Shown here: one piece after another, positions 26,915 to 36,707 of the stretch
How positions within the stretch are numbered: the first letter of the stretch is position 1
How the letters are laid out: every line of letters begins with the position of its first letter
NCBI GenBank assembly: GCA_964472785.1
Contig: CAYYMH010000002.1
Location: 124,001-188,000 of the forward strand
From: CAYYMH01 sp964472785
GTDB lineage: Bacteria; Zhuqueibacterota; Zhuqueibacteria; Thermofontimicrobiales; Thermofontimicrobiaceae
DNA length: 64,000 bases
Direction of reading: 5' to 3'
The notes under the pieces: model-generated
Database searches by the model: none
What the model saw: only the letters and a program-made list of their open reading frames with translations
What the model was told of the DNA's origin: nothing
Program-made: the position numbers and the translations under genes

Positions 26915-28381
26915 TCAACGATGGAGTGTTTCGTATAATTCCAAATACTTATCCGCCACTGTTTCCCACGAAAAATCCTGCTCCATGGCGCGCTTCATTA
27001 GTTTTTTCCAGGTTGATTTATTTTGATAAACATTTAAGGATAAGTTCACTGTTTCCAACAATTTTTCAGAACTGTATTCATCAAAAATAAATCCGAAACC
27101 ACTGTCTGAATTTTGAGACCAGTTCTTAATCGTGTCTGCCAATCCGCCGGTACTTCTGACAATCGGTATGGTTCCATATTTTAGACTGTATAGCTGATTC
27201 AAGCCGCAAGGTTCAAATTTTGAGGGCATCAAATAAATATCTGCTCCAGCCTCTATTCTATGTGCCAATTCGTTATCATATTTTAAATTGACCGACAATT
27301 TTTCGGGATATTTTTCAGCATATTCCTTTAATATTTTGTGATATTTTGTTTCGCCCGTACCTAAAATGATGTACTGTAGGTTTAACTTCATCATTTTATT
27401 TAGAGATTCGATAATGATATCAAATCCCTTCTGATCCGTTAAACGTGATATTGTACCGATCACAGGAATCTTTTCGTCGAATTCTAAATTTTGAGATTTC
27501 AAAAGATCTCTTTTGTTTTCAATTTTTCCAGTAAAGTCTTGAACAGAATATTGATTTTTGATCAGAGAATCACGTTCCGGATTCCACTCCGAATAATCAA
27601 CACCATTGATAATACCATAAAAGTCTTTAGATCGTTTTTTCAAGAGTGTCTGCAAACCAAGTCCGTATTCTTCTGTGGTTAAAATTTGTTTGGCATAGGA
27701 ATTACTTACGGTATTCAAACCATCTGCGCAGATTATTCCTGCCTTAAGAAAGTTCAGCTTCCCAAAAAATTCGAGAGGATGTTTCTCATCAAAATCATCA
27801 CTATTTATATTCAGATGTCTCAGCTCATCTTTATCAAAAACTCCCTGAAAGGCGATATTATGTATGGAAAGCAATGTCTTAGTATTTTCAAAAAAAGTAC
27901 TGTCTTTAAAAATTGTTTTCAAATAGAAGGGAATTAAAGCTGTCTGCCAATCGTTACAATGAATAATATCAGGTTGCCAATGTAATTTCTTCAATATTTC
28001 GAGCGCAGATCGACTGAAAAAAATGAACCGTTCAGCGTTATCCACCCAATCCGAATTCGTATTGGGATCAACATAATAGCCGGTTCGATGAAAATAATCT
28101 TTGTTGCCAGCAAAATAAACCTGTACCTTACTGTTCGGTAAAAAGGATGATTTTACATCAGCGATTTCAACTTTGTCGCCAATCGGGACATTAATACCTT
28201 TTAACCGGATCACTTCCCGGAGCACATATTTTCGTTCACTAATATCACCATATTTGGGCATCAAAATCCGTACATCATGTTCTTTATCTTTAAGCGCTTT
28301 GGGAAGAGACTTTGAAACATCCGCCAGACCGCCTGTTTTTGCAAAAGGAGCAACTTCTGAAGAAACAAAAAATATTTTCAT
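26915..28381 (-). CDS. glgA: Glycogen/starch synthase
   Basis: 488 residues from the ATG at 28381, preceded by AAGAGGAAAAAG; the 14 extra codons of the open frame to 28423 have no family match. MKIFFVSSEVAPFAKTGGLAD carries the KTGGL ADP-glucose-binding motif. The rest is a GT5 GT-B enzyme (IIHCNDWQTALIP, GTISRLTDQKG, PSKFEPCGLNQLYSLKYGT, RSTGGLADTI). It extends alpha-1,4-glucan from ADP-glucose in the cytoplasm. It stands apart from the glycan operon (gap of 293 bases) and no other glycogen gene is adjacent. Confidence 0.95.
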   Translation of the reverse strand: MKIFFVSSEVAPFAKTGGLADVSKSLPKALKDKEHDVRILMPKYGDISERKYVLREVIRLKGINVPIGDKVEIADVKSSFLPNSKVQVYFAGNKDYFHRTGYYVDPNTNSDWVDNAERFIFFSRSALEILKKLHWQPDIIHCNDWQTALIPFYLKTIFKDSTFFENTKTLLSIHNIAFQGVFDKDELRHLNINSDDFDEKHPLEFFGKLNFLKAGIICADGLNTVSNSYAKQILTTEEYGLGLQTLLKKRSKDFYGIINGVDYSEWNPERDSLIKNQYSVQDFTGKIENKRDLLKSQNLEFDEKIPVIGTISRLTDQKGFDIIIESLNKMMKLNLQYIILGTGETKYHKILKEYAEKYPEKLSVNLKYDNELAHRIEAGADIYLMPSKFEPCGLNQLYSLKYGTIPIVRSTGGLADTIKNWSQNSDSGFGFIFDEYSSEKLLETVNLSLNVYQNKSTWKKLMKRAMEQDFSWETVADKYLELYETLHR

Positions 28382-28798
28382 CTTTTTCCTCTTATCTGAC
28401 TCTTCTATGAAAAAATTAGCCATGTTACTTTTTTCCCTTTGAATTACAAATATTTAATTAACGACTTAATCACATTTTATTCTCTAAAATGAACAAGTTT
28501 TTAACTCATTAACAGCTCAAATTAGACCTATCCAAAACTTTTTTGTGATAAAAAAGCTGATCTTGATTAAATTCAGTTAATGGCTGGGATAAATAAACCC
28601 TCGAATTTCATGGCTGCTGAGGATGGTGAATAAATCTAACAAATAAACAACCTTTATTGTCAAATTTGGCAATATTGAACAACAGCTTGCATCAGATTAT
28701 GAGCACATTTGTCATATAAATTAAAGCCAATAGTCTATAAAATAAAGGTCGAAGAGATCACATTCCCTTCGACCTGAAATAAATCGACTGAAATATCC
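28382..28798. other. 417-base intergenic region upstream of glgA
   Basis: Very AT-rich. It holds the glgA ribosome binding site and presumably its promoter, and at the far end a minus-strand terminator for the lipoprotein gene (listed separately). I see no further gene. Confidence 0.5.
28735..28774 (-). terminator. Intrinsic terminator after the TPR lipoprotein gene
   Basis: On the minus strand GGTCGAAG and CTTCGACC form an 8-base-pair stem (28774-28767 with 28754-28747) around a 12-base loop, followed by TTTATTTTAT. It is 25 bases downstream of the stop codon. Confidence 0.8.
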
Positions 28799-29626
28799 TT
28801 ATTCTAATCTGGCAATAAATTGTTGTGCCTTATCAACATATTCACTATCCGGATAATCGGAGATTAATCGTTCCAGTTCCTGAATTGCTCTGTCGCGGTC
28901 ACCCAGTCTCCAGTAACACAACCCCAGCTTCAATTGAGAGTCGTCCATTTTGTTGGATTTTGAAAACGAAAAAACTTTGGTAAATTCAATAATTGCCTGA
29001 TTATAATTACCTAAACCATAATAAGATTCACCAATCCAATAACGACAGTTGTCGGAAAGTGAGTGAGTAAAATTTTTTGCCAACAGCTCTTCAAACATTT
29101 GAATTGCCTGTTTATAATTTCTGTTGTAATACTGCTGTAAAGCCTGTTCATAATCCGCCTTATAATCACCACTTAAAGCCATCTGCCCAGACGGTTGATC
29201 ATATTCTCCTGCGACACCGCCTTCAAGCCGATTAATGACTTCATCCTTTTCTTGTACATTGGATTTTAAATCACTAATTTCCGCGTTCTTTTCAGCTAAT
29301 CTACTTTCCAACATCTCGATTTCTTTTTGAAGCTGATCTTCTGATTTGTCTGATTCGGAAATATCCGCTTGCTCATTTTGTTTCTTACTTATTCCAAGCA
29401 ATTCTAAAACCTCATCATCACTTGCGGCTTCTTCTGTCTTTCTGGTTTCGCTTTCATTTATTATCCCAAACAACTCATCAATATCCGCTTGATCCTGACT
29501 TTGGGTTTCTTTTTCAAATACTCCTTCATCGGTACTAATTTCCGGTCGGTTCGCCCCACAACCATATATTAAAAAAGCACCTATAATCAGGAGTAACCAT
29601 ACACGATATAATTTTGATGAGTTCAT
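28799..29626 (-). CDS. Coiled-coil/TPR lipoprotein, YbgF (CpoB)-like
   Basis: 275 residues. Signal peptide ending in a lipobox (LIYGC, Cys near 23), an acidic low-complexity region, a coiled coil (about 95-135, IEMLESRLAEKNAEISDL) and three TPR units (YEQALQQYYNRNYKQAIQMF, CRYWIGESYYGLGNYNQAII, LCYWRLGDRDRAIQELE). This is the layout of YbgF/CpoB, which links Tol-Pal and cell-wall synthesis, but BamD-like and other TPR lipoproteins look similar and no tol genes are here. A strong ribosome binding site (AAAGGGGAATG) supports 29626. Confidence 0.78.
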   Translation of the reverse strand: MNSSKLYRVWLLLIIGAFLIYGCGANRPEISTDEGVFEKETQSQDQADIDELFGIINESETRKTEEAASDDEVLELLGISKKQNEQADISESDKSEDQLQKEIEMLESRLAEKNAEISDLKSNVQEKDEVINRLEGGVAGEYDQPSGQMALSGDYKADYEQALQQYYNRNYKQAIQMFEELLAKNFTHSLSDNCRYWIGESYYGLGNYNQAIIEFTKVFSFSKSNKMDDSQLKLGLCYWRLGDRDRAIQELERLISDYPDSEYVDKAQQFIARLE

Positions 29627-29645
29627 GTCATTCCCCTTTCAAAAT

Positions 29646-30866
29646 TTAATTTTGTTTTTTAAAAATTAAATAGCTCGAAGTCCCCCATCCCAACAACGCT
29701 GCCGTACCGCTGATAATCCGCCACATTTTGGGATGCGAAATAACTTCGGTTCTGACGGGAAGTCTTGGCAACCCACAATATCCAACACCGCTGATTGCTT
29801 CATCAACCGCTATTACGCAATATTCAAGCCCCTGCCTTTTAACGAATCGACTTGGGATGATTCCTTCATATAAACTTCCCTCTTTTCTTCGCAGCTGACC
29901 GACTTTCCATCCGCTATCGCCAAGCGGTCTATAAATTACAGAAGCGACTTTCAAACTTCTGTCTTCCAGAATTTTCGCTCTAATATAGATATTTGAGCCC
30001 TCTTCTACACGGTGAATCGGCTTATGAAGAACAATCGGTGGGTCTGTATCAACAGTGTTCGTATCCATTCCCGTGGATGATAGAATTGGAGCAGGGGGCG
30101 CACCATCCGGTTTACCATCATGATCTAAATATCCATTTGGATCTTCAGGAATTTCTGATTTTAAATCCAATTCATCAGGGACGCCATCATTATCGCGATC
30201 TCCACGGGTTGTTGTTCTAATATAATAGGTAAATCCTCCGTAGAAATCAATCAAACCGTCGTTTAAGGGGTCTTTGTGGGTTAATTCATCAGAATGGATA
30301 TCATCAAGCATATCTGTTAATGAATATCGAAAAGTTACACCAAGATTAAAATAAAGATTCTGCTTGTTGTTCAATAGTATTTCAACACCACCGCCACTTT
30401 TAAGAAATGAATCATAACCTTTCTTCAACTTTGTCGTTCCTGTGTAAGCAGGAATCGAATCACCTTCGGTATATTCCCAGTAAAAGCCACCGCCGCCTAA
30501 GATGACATAAGGATTTATTTTCCCGAGAGGCAAAAAAGAAAATTTTACATGTCCCTCGTAAGGAAAAATATTGGTTTGGAATTCCGGCTTTAGCTCATTA
30601 ACGCCATAGAACGAATATTCCTTTTCTTTTCCACCAACCATAGAATAACCGCCTTCGACTCCGACAGCAAGAAAGTCAAATAAATTGTATTCAACACTGC
30701 CGTAAACAAACGGTTTTAATAACGGAGCTGCCAGATCACCTTCTAACCTATTCAATCCCCCTTTGATGCTAATACCAAGATTCGTTTGTTCACCACCCCC
30801 ATAACTGACTGTCGAGAGACTAAATAATAGGATTATCACACAAAAATAAAATATTTTTCTTTTCAA
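29646..30866 (-). CDS. Outer-membrane protein: beta-barrel-like domain, TSP3-type repeat, Ig-like domain
   Basis: 406 residues, beginning at a TTG five bases after a very strong Shine-Dalgarno (AGAGGAGGG, 30880-30872). A signal peptide (about 1-23) is followed by an OmpA/porin-like beta-strand region with aromatic alternation (to about 215). A calcium-binding thrombospondin-type-3 stretch follows (DRDNDGVPDELD, then GYLDHDGKPDG), then an Ig-like domain (about 275-370). The last 25 residues form a hydrophobic segment (ISGTAALLGWGTSSYLIF), odd for an outer-membrane barrel protein. Function unknown. It is upstream of the TPR lipoprotein, probably in one operon. Confidence 0.68.
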   Translation of the reverse strand: MKRKIFYFCVIILLFSLSTVSYGGGEQTNLGISIKGGLNRLEGDLAAPLLKPFVYGSVEYNLFDFLAVGVEGGYSMVGGKEKEYSFYGVNELKPEFQTNIFPYEGHVKFSFLPLGKINPYVILGGGGFYWEYTEGDSIPAYTGTTKLKKGYDSFLKSGGGVEILLNNKQNLYFNLGVTFRYSLTDMLDDIHSDELTHKDPLNDGLIDFYGGFTYYIRTTTRGDRDNDGVPDELDLKSEIPEDPNGYLDHDGKPDGAPPAPILSSTGMDTNTVDTDPPIVLHKPIHRVEEGSNIYIRAKILEDRSLKVASVIYRPLGDSGWKVGQLRRKEGSLYEGIIPSRFVKRQGLEYCVIAVDEAISGVGYCGLPRLPVRTEVISHPKMWRIISGTAALLGWGTSSYLIFKKQN

Positions 30867-31266
30867 AACATCCCTCCTCTGTCATAACTAAAATAGTTTG
30901 ATGAACTTACTAATAAAAATTTATTAAATATAAATAAAAAAGTCAAGATGTTTTTTTATTTTTAGCAATTATGACATAAAAACTGCCAACAAACTAAGTT
31001 AATTCGGATTAAGTTAGCAACTATTTAAATTAAAAGACAATAATTGTTCTCTAATTCACGCATAAAAAGTTTAAACAAACTTTTCATGTTTTTCAATTTT
31101 ACAACGATTCAATGCTTTTAACTATATGTTTTATGTTTGATCACACATTTTATACTACATAATTACAAAAATGTTTTAAACGAACCCGGATGCAATAAAA
31201 TTAATCTATCATTCTTTAATATATCATATTTGAGCTTTAAATTAAGATCTTATTTAAACAAAAGGG
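30867..31266. other. 400-base AT-rich intergenic region
   Basis: It separates the lgt stop from the outer-membrane protein gene. It holds the strong ribosome binding site of the latter and an 8+8 palindrome AAAAGTTT/AAACTTTT (31065-31084) too AT-rich to call. No gene seen. Confidence 0.5.
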
Positions 31267-32088
31267 TTAGCGTTCATTTTGATTCAACGGTTTTCGTCTG
31301 ATTAAGTTCAATACAATTAGTCCTCCTCCCAACACAATCATGGCAAAGGAAATTCCCTGATTAACTGAAACTGATACGTTTCCAACTTCCGCTAAAATCA
31401 TGCTATTTTCATAGTAGCGATAAAAATCAACAACGAACCTGGAGATTCCGTAAAAAACAAAAAACGAATATAACAGGAATCCATCAAATTTCTTATATTT
31501 TTCGAGAAACAATACTAACCCAAAAATGGCTAAACCATAGAATGATGAATAAAGCTGCGCCGGATGGATTGGCTGGTTTTGAAAGCAGTAGCCAGCAGGA
31601 CTTTCCTGAGGAAAAACCATCCCCCAGGGCGCATCCGTTGGCAAACCAAAGCAACATCCGTTGAGAAAGCACCCGATTCGGGTAATAAAGATTCCCAGTG
31701 CAACCGAAGGAATCATAATATCACAAATTTGAAGAATTGATAATTTTTTAATTTTCATATATAGTACGCTAAATGTCACCGCAGCAACAAAACCACCCAG
31801 CATTGTTAAACCAGCGATACCAATCTGTCCAGAACTCTGAAAAGGATTAATCGTATCAAGCCATCGTCCTTTAAATTCGTCAAGATGGAAGATAACGTAC
31901 AAAAACCTTGATCCCACAATCGCACTAACAACGATAACAATCGACAAATCGACTATCTTATTGGGATCAATCCCCTGTTTTTGGGCTCGATAGATAGCAA
32001 AATAAATCCCGACTAAAAAAGACAACGCCAACATCAGACCATAGCTATGGATCTCTAACGGACCAATTTCGAACAATTTTGAGTGCAC
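31267..32088 (-). CDS. lgt: Prolipoprotein diacylglyceryl transferase
   Basis: 273 residues, about seven membrane helices. Family motifs: HSYGLMLALSF near the N-terminus and RIGCFLNGCCFG with the conserved arginine and asparagine. The site of E. coli His103 (SFHGG) reads TMLGG here, as in the cysteine-rich Lgt subgroup. The enzyme transfers diacylglycerol from phosphatidylglycerol to the lipobox cysteine of lipoproteins. The start is GTG after GAGGG. It is the last gene of the mre-rodA operon, 21 bases after rodA. Confidence 0.9.
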   Translation of the reverse strand: MHSKLFEIGPLEIHSYGLMLALSFLVGIYFAIYRAQKQGIDPNKIVDLSIVIVVSAIVGSRFLYVIFHLDEFKGRWLDTINPFQSSGQIGIAGLTMLGGFVAAVTFSVLYMKIKKLSILQICDIMIPSVALGIFITRIGCFLNGCCFGLPTDAPWGMVFPQESPAGYCFQNQPIHPAQLYSSFYGLAIFGLVLFLEKYKKFDGFLLYSFFVFYGISRFVVDFYRYYENSMILAEVGNVSVSVNQGISFAMIVLGGGLIVLNLIRRKPLNQNER

Positions 32089-32109
32089 AATTTCCCTCGT
32101 CAGATAGGG

Positions 32110-33339
32110 TTAATATTTGAACCTCCGTATCGAGGCATGAATTATTATTCCAACAAAAATCATACAAGCAATCAGGAAAGATCCCCCGTAACTTAAAAAA
32201 GGAAGTGGTAATCCTGTTACAGGCATCATTCCGACTGTCATCCCGATATTGATAATTACATGAAACGCTAAGATAGTTACCGCTCCGATTACCAAAACGC
32301 CCAAAAACGGGTTCTTTACGATGGACGCAATATAAATTCCCCGTAAAAGAATAAATAATAACATGCCCATAATTAACAAGCTTCCCAGAAAGCCGAACTC
32401 TTCACCGATCACCGAAAACACAAAGTCCGTGTGCTGTGCCGGTAAGAAGCGGAGTTGTGTTTGGGTGCCATTTAACATTCCTTTACCCCAAAATCCCCCT
32501 GATCCAATTGCGACTTTCGATTGGATGATTTGGTAACTCAGCCCATAGGGATCAATCTCAATGCCCAGGAATGTCAAGATTCGGTGTTTTTGATAATCAT
32601 AGAGTTGATTCCATAAAATCGGTGTAATAATACCGATAATGATATTTAACAGAATGTTTAGCAACGATACCGTTAATCCCCTCCGAAAATAAAGAAACAT
32701 CAGCGCGATAAAAACCATTGCTCCAAAAAAAGTATAATAATTGAACGAAGCGATCATAACGATAAACGGAGCGATTGCTGCAAACAAATAAAAGGCAGGG
32801 AGACCCGCCCAGTATAAGATCGGTAAAATAATCGCAGCAAAAACTAACGCCGTGCCCAAATCAGGTTGTTGACAAATAATGATAAAAGGAACAAAAACGA
32901 AGAGCAATGCAAATCCAATGTTTTTCGGACGGTTCAAATCCAGACGTTCACCGGACAGATATCGCGCCAAACTCAAAATCACGCCGATCTTCATCAACTC
33001 AGATGGTTGAAACTGTAAACCCGCGATCGAAATCCAGCGTGAAACATGTCCCTGACCTTTAATGACCAATGTCAGGCACACAAGAATCAGAGAAAAGCTG
33101 TAAATCCAATAGGCTGAGTAATAGAACGCTTTTGTCGGGATAACAACCACCCCCACCATAAAAAAAGCAGCAATAGAAAACCATATCATCTGGTAGGTGA
33201 CATTGTTTTTTATCTCATGAGCTTCCACATGGTGTGAAGCGCTATAAATAGCCGCCAATCCAGCCATCACCAGGAAAACAACGACTGCGATAAAAATATA
33301 ATCCGAATTTGTAATTTTAAAGTTTTTAGAGTTCAGCAT
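32110..33339 (-). CDS. rodA: Rod-shape peptidoglycan glycosyltransferase RodA
   Basis: 409 residues from the ATG at 33339; the frame is open to a TTG at 33360, but both starts lie within the end of mrdA. SEDS-family membrane protein with about ten helices: RWISIAGLQFQPSELMKIG contains the conserved WISI and QPSE, and FLPAQHTDFVFSVIGEEFGF and LPFLSYGGSFL complete the signature. It polymerises glycan strands from lipid II with PBP2 during elongation. The 14-base overlap with mrdA suggests coupling. Confidence 0.95.
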   Translation of the reverse strand: MLNSKNFKITNSDYIFIAVVVFLVMAGLAAIYSASHHVEAHEIKNNVTYQMIWFSIAAFFMVGVVVIPTKAFYYSAYWIYSFSLILVCLTLVIKGQGHVSRWISIAGLQFQPSELMKIGVILSLARYLSGERLDLNRPKNIGFALLFVFVPFIIICQQPDLGTALVFAAIILPILYWAGLPAFYLFAAIAPFIVMIASFNYYTFFGAMVFIALMFLYFRRGLTVSLLNILLNIIIGIITPILWNQLYDYQKHRILTFLGIEIDPYGLSYQIIQSKVAIGSGGFWGKGMLNGTQTQLRFLPAQHTDFVFSVIGEEFGFLGSLLIMGMLLFILLRGIYIASIVKNPFLGVLVIGAVTILAFHVIINIGMTVGMMPVTGLPLPFLSYGGSFLIACMIFVGIIIHASIRRFKY

Positions 33340-35122
33340 AATCAATTTCTTTTCGTTCAAAAATATACCGGATTATTTCTTTAGCTAAAGGCGCCGCTAC
33401 GCTGCCCCCTGATCCACCATTCTCAACTAAAACGCAAAAAGCAATTTGAGGATTATTAAATGGGGCGAAACCAATGAACCATGCATGGGGTTCACCATGG
33501 GAATTTTCCGCTGTACCTGTTTTGCCCGCAGCCTTCAAATGCCCGTATCTGGAAGATTTTGCGGTTCCCTTCGCTCCGTTTACAACACGATACATTCCAT
33601 CTTTTAGAATAGCATAGGTTCGTGATGAGATGCCCTTAATATGAAGAGAATCTATCGACGTCCAATTTTTTGTTTGACTGATGGGGTCTTCCATGTATCG
33701 CACCAGATGAAGCTTTGGATAAACTCCATTGTTCGCGATAATCATCACCATACGAAGCATCTGCAACGGTGTCACCAATAAATCGCCTTGTCCGATGGAT
33801 AAATTTAACATCATGCCTTTTGTGAATTTATTCTTTCCGTAGTGTTTATCCAAATAATGTTGATCAGGCAGCAACCCGGTTTTTTCCCCAACGCTCTCAA
33901 CACCCACTATCTGACCGAATAGAAACTTTTTTGAGTATTCAATCCATTTGTTCAATCCCACATCCAATCCCAGCTGATAGAAATAGACATTACACGACTG
34001 CTCGATGGCGTCCAAAAAGTTTAACCTGCCGTGTCCCTCCGGCTTCCAGCAATCAAATCTCTTATTTCCCAATCTGTAATAGCCGTCACAATTGATGACT
34101 CTATTGGTATCCGCGATTTCTTCTTCTATTGCCGCAGCGGCGAGCACTAACTTGTAGGTAGACCCGGGCGGATACATGCTCTGGATCATCCTGTCATAAA
34201 GCGGTTTTTCTGGACGATTAACAATATTTTTCCAGATTTCTTCAGTGACCGGCTTGGAAAACATTGCCGGATGATAATCTGGTTTGCTCACCATGGCAAG
34301 GATTTCACCGTTTTTGCAATCAGCAACGACAATTCCCCCTCTTAACGAATCCATCATTGCTTCAAGATGTCTTTGCAAGTCAGCATCAATAGTCAGATAA
34401 AGATTTTTACCGGGTAATGGCGAAATTTCCGGCTTGTCCTTCAGTTCTCTCAGCTCCCTGCCCAATACATCAACTTCCACATATTTATATCCGCGCTGTC
34501 CACTCAGCTCGCTATCAAAAACCTTTTCCAATCCTCTTTTTCCAACAATATCACCATATTTCACCCCCTTATCATTTCCCGAATTTAACCCTTCTCTGGT
34601 AATCTCGCCCAAATACCCAAACAAATGAGGCGCTCTCACACCTGACGGATAAGAACGTTTGGGTTCAATTTGATACACAACTCCTGGCAGATCGAGACGG
34701 TTTTCCTCAATGAGCGTCAGTGTCTGAAAATCGACATGTCTTTTTAATTTGACAGGAGAAAAAACGCCGGTTTTTTCATTCCTGATGATCTCCTGAATTT
34801 CTTCAACATTCATACCTAAAAAACGACTGGCAAGATTCAGCACCGTGTCTGCTCGCTGAAATTCAAAAGGGATTGCATATACCGAATATGAAGGATGATT
34901 ATTTACCAGAACTTTTCCCCTTCGGTCCAGTATTAGACCTCGTGTCGGCTCTAAAATAACTTCTCTGATTCTGTTGTTTTCAGAAGCTCTCAGATATTGA
35001 GCCTGTTTGTAAATTTGTAAATAAAAAAACCGACTGATCAATATCACAAAAAATGTGATGAGAAGCCCAGAAAACAGAAAACGTTTCTTTTTTATGACTG
35101 GGTTTGAATTATGCAACATCAT
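33326..35122 (-). CDS. mrdA: Penicillin-binding protein 2 (elongation transpeptidase)
   Basis: 598 residues. One N-terminal membrane helix (about 14-32), the PBP dimerisation domain with EPTRGLILDRRGK, and the transpeptidase domain with the active-site SxxK (STYK, 321-324), SCN at 376-378 and KTGT at 534-537. It crosslinks new peptidoglycan in the side wall with RodA and the Mre proteins. It lies four bases after mreD. Confidence 0.96.
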   Translation of the reverse strand: MMLHNSNPVIKKKRFLFSGLLITFFVILISRFFYLQIYKQAQYLRASENNRIREVILEPTRGLILDRRGKVLVNNHPSYSVYAIPFEFQRADTVLNLASRFLGMNVEEIQEIIRNEKTGVFSPVKLKRHVDFQTLTLIEENRLDLPGVVYQIEPKRSYPSGVRAPHLFGYLGEITREGLNSGNDKGVKYGDIVGKRGLEKVFDSELSGQRGYKYVEVDVLGRELRELKDKPEISPLPGKNLYLTIDADLQRHLEAMMDSLRGGIVVADCKNGEILAMVSKPDYHPAMFSKPVTEEIWKNIVNRPEKPLYDRMIQSMYPPGSTYKLVLAAAAIEEEIADTNRVINCDGYYRLGNKRFDCWKPEGHGRLNFLDAIEQSCNVYFYQLGLDVGLNKWIEYSKKFLFGQIVGVESVGEKTGLLPDQHYLDKHYGKNKFTKGMMLNLSIGQGDLLVTPLQMLRMVMIIANNGVYPKLHLVRYMEDPISQTKNWTSIDSLHIKGISSRTYAILKDGMYRVVNGAKGTAKSSRYGHLKAAGKTGTAENSHGEPHAWFIGFAPFNNPQIAFCVLVENGGSGGSVAAPLAKEIIRYIFERKEIDYAEL

Positions 35123-35126
35123 AGAA

Positions 35127-35612
35127 TTATGGTTTCCACAATTTCTCGTTAAAAATAAAATAAACGATCATGGCAACAATTAACGTGTAAAAAGAACGCG
35201 GAATTGTAGCATAAATCAGTAGTTCGAAAAAACCAATCTCTTTTCCCAAACTAAAAATTGTCTGATAAATCAACTCATGAATAATAATTAATGTTGAAAA
35301 GGACATAATGTAATGTGGCAGGTTGTATGTTTTTTCCGGCTGATGAAAAAATTGTCCTGTGAAACCAATAATGGATTTGGTTAACGCAGAAAGTCCAAAA
35401 AATCTCGTCGTAAACAAATCCTGAAATAATCCGGCAAAAAATCCGACAGCGGTCGCTGTGCTTCTTTCATCCCGGTAGGAAACAATCAAAACAAAAATCA
35501 AAATGAAGTCCGGCGCAATATTTCGAATAGCAATTAAATGAGCAAAATTCGTTTGAAGAAATAACAGCAAGAAATAAGTGATGATATAAACTATTATTCT
35601 TTTCAAAATCAT
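35127..35612 (-). CDS. mreD: Rod-shape-determining protein MreD
   Basis: 161 residues with five or six predicted membrane helices; NIAPDFILIFVLIVSYRDERS and GFFAGLFQDLFTTRFFGLSAL are the family's recognisable parts. It is identified by these and by its position between mreC and mrdA. It helps place the cell-wall elongation complex in the inner membrane. Confidence 0.9.
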   Translation of the reverse strand: MILKRIIVYIITYFLLLFLQTNFAHLIAIRNIAPDFILIFVLIVSYRDERSTATAVGFFAGLFQDLFTTRFFGLSALTKSIIGFTGQFFHQPEKTYNLPHYIMSFSTLIIIHELIYQTIFSLGKEIGFFELLIYATIPRSFYTLIVAMIVYFIFNEKLWKP

Positions 35613-35636
35613 TCACAAACAATCTTTTATTATTGG

Positions 35637-36431
35637 TTATTCGCGCCCGTTTTCAAGTATAACAAATACTTCTTCAAGTTGATTAAAATTCACAGCAGGC
35701 TCTACGACAATTTCCATGAACAATCCTCGTATATCCTCTTTAACGGATTTCACTTTTCCGATTTTGATACCTGCGGGAAATATCTGGCTGTATTCAGAAG
35801 TTACAACAATATCATTAATTTGAACATCGGAGTGTTTGGGAACTTCATTCATCACACAAAAATCACTTCCCGTCTTCCAGCGCACAATACCGCGCACCCG
35901 GCTTCTCTGAGCAATTGCACTGACACGAAAATTTTGATCAAATAACAACTGTGCGTTAGCAACATTTTTTCCGACCTGGTAAACCTTTCCCACCAACCCA
36001 CTCGAGGTGACGAGCGGCATATTCTTTCTAACTGAATCTTCGCGTCCCACATCGAGTATAATATCATTAATAAAAGCCCGATCCTGCCGCCCGATGACCT
36101 TCGCCGCTTTTAACCGGAATCGGCTGTTTTGTTTAAATCCGATTTGATTCCTCAGCCGCTCATTCTCCAATTTCATTTCTTGCATGGCGCTGTTTTCAAT
36201 TGCTAATCGTGTGTTTTCCCTACGCAATTCAGCGTTGATCTTTTTTAAATTAAAATATGACTGAGCTTCCGCCAATTCCTTATTGACAATCGATAAAATA
36301 CCAACGATTCGCATTTTCAAATTTGCAACTTGTTCATTATCATTCGAGGAAATTAAAATCAACGAAATGAATACTGTTGCTGCCAACACAAAATAATCTT
36401 TATAAAAATTCAATACGCGATCTATTCTCAT
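35637..36431 (-). CDS. mreC: Rod-shape-determining protein MreC
   Basis: 264 residues: short cytoplasmic start, one membrane helix (about 12-27), a coiled coil (about 60-95) and the beta-rich periplasmic domain with ARAFINDIILDVGREDSV-like sequence, VTSSGLVGKVYQVG and VVTSEYSQIFPAGIKIGKV. It is a scaffold linking MreB to PBP2 in the periplasm. Stop and the mreD start are 24 bases apart. Confidence 0.94.
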   Translation of the reverse strand: MRIDRVLNFYKDYFVLAATVFISLILISSNDNEQVANLKMRIVGILSIVNKELAEAQSYFNLKKINAELRRENTRLAIENSAMQEMKLENERLRNQIGFKQNSRFRLKAAKVIGRQDRAFINDIILDVGREDSVRKNMPLVTSSGLVGKVYQVGKNVANAQLLFDQNFRVSAIAQRSRVRGIVRWKTGSDFCVMNEVPKHSDVQINDIVVTSEYSQIFPAGIKIGKVKSVKEDIRGLFMEIVVEPAVNFNQLEEVFVILENGRE

Positions 36432-36707
36432 TAGTTCTCAGATTACGATTTCATCTCTAATTCTTAATTTTAATTAACTCCCGGAATTCGGTATTAAATA
36501 AACAATGTAAAAAATGTTTCTTTTCTCCTTAACATTAAAAAATCCATCTGATCACAGCACCAATATCATGATTTATGCGATTAGTAAGAAAAATGAGCTA
36601 CTGAGTTTTATCGAAAAGAACATTTTTGGGAAATTACATTTTTGATCTTGCTGTCTATTTTTATCAAAACAACAACTCTGAATTAAGATCAATTACCGAA
36701 AAATTCT

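Noticed and set aside
31065..31084. Palindrome AAAAGTTT/AAACTTTT in the gap after lgt
   Set aside because: Too AT-rich and without a T-run; likely chance in this composition.
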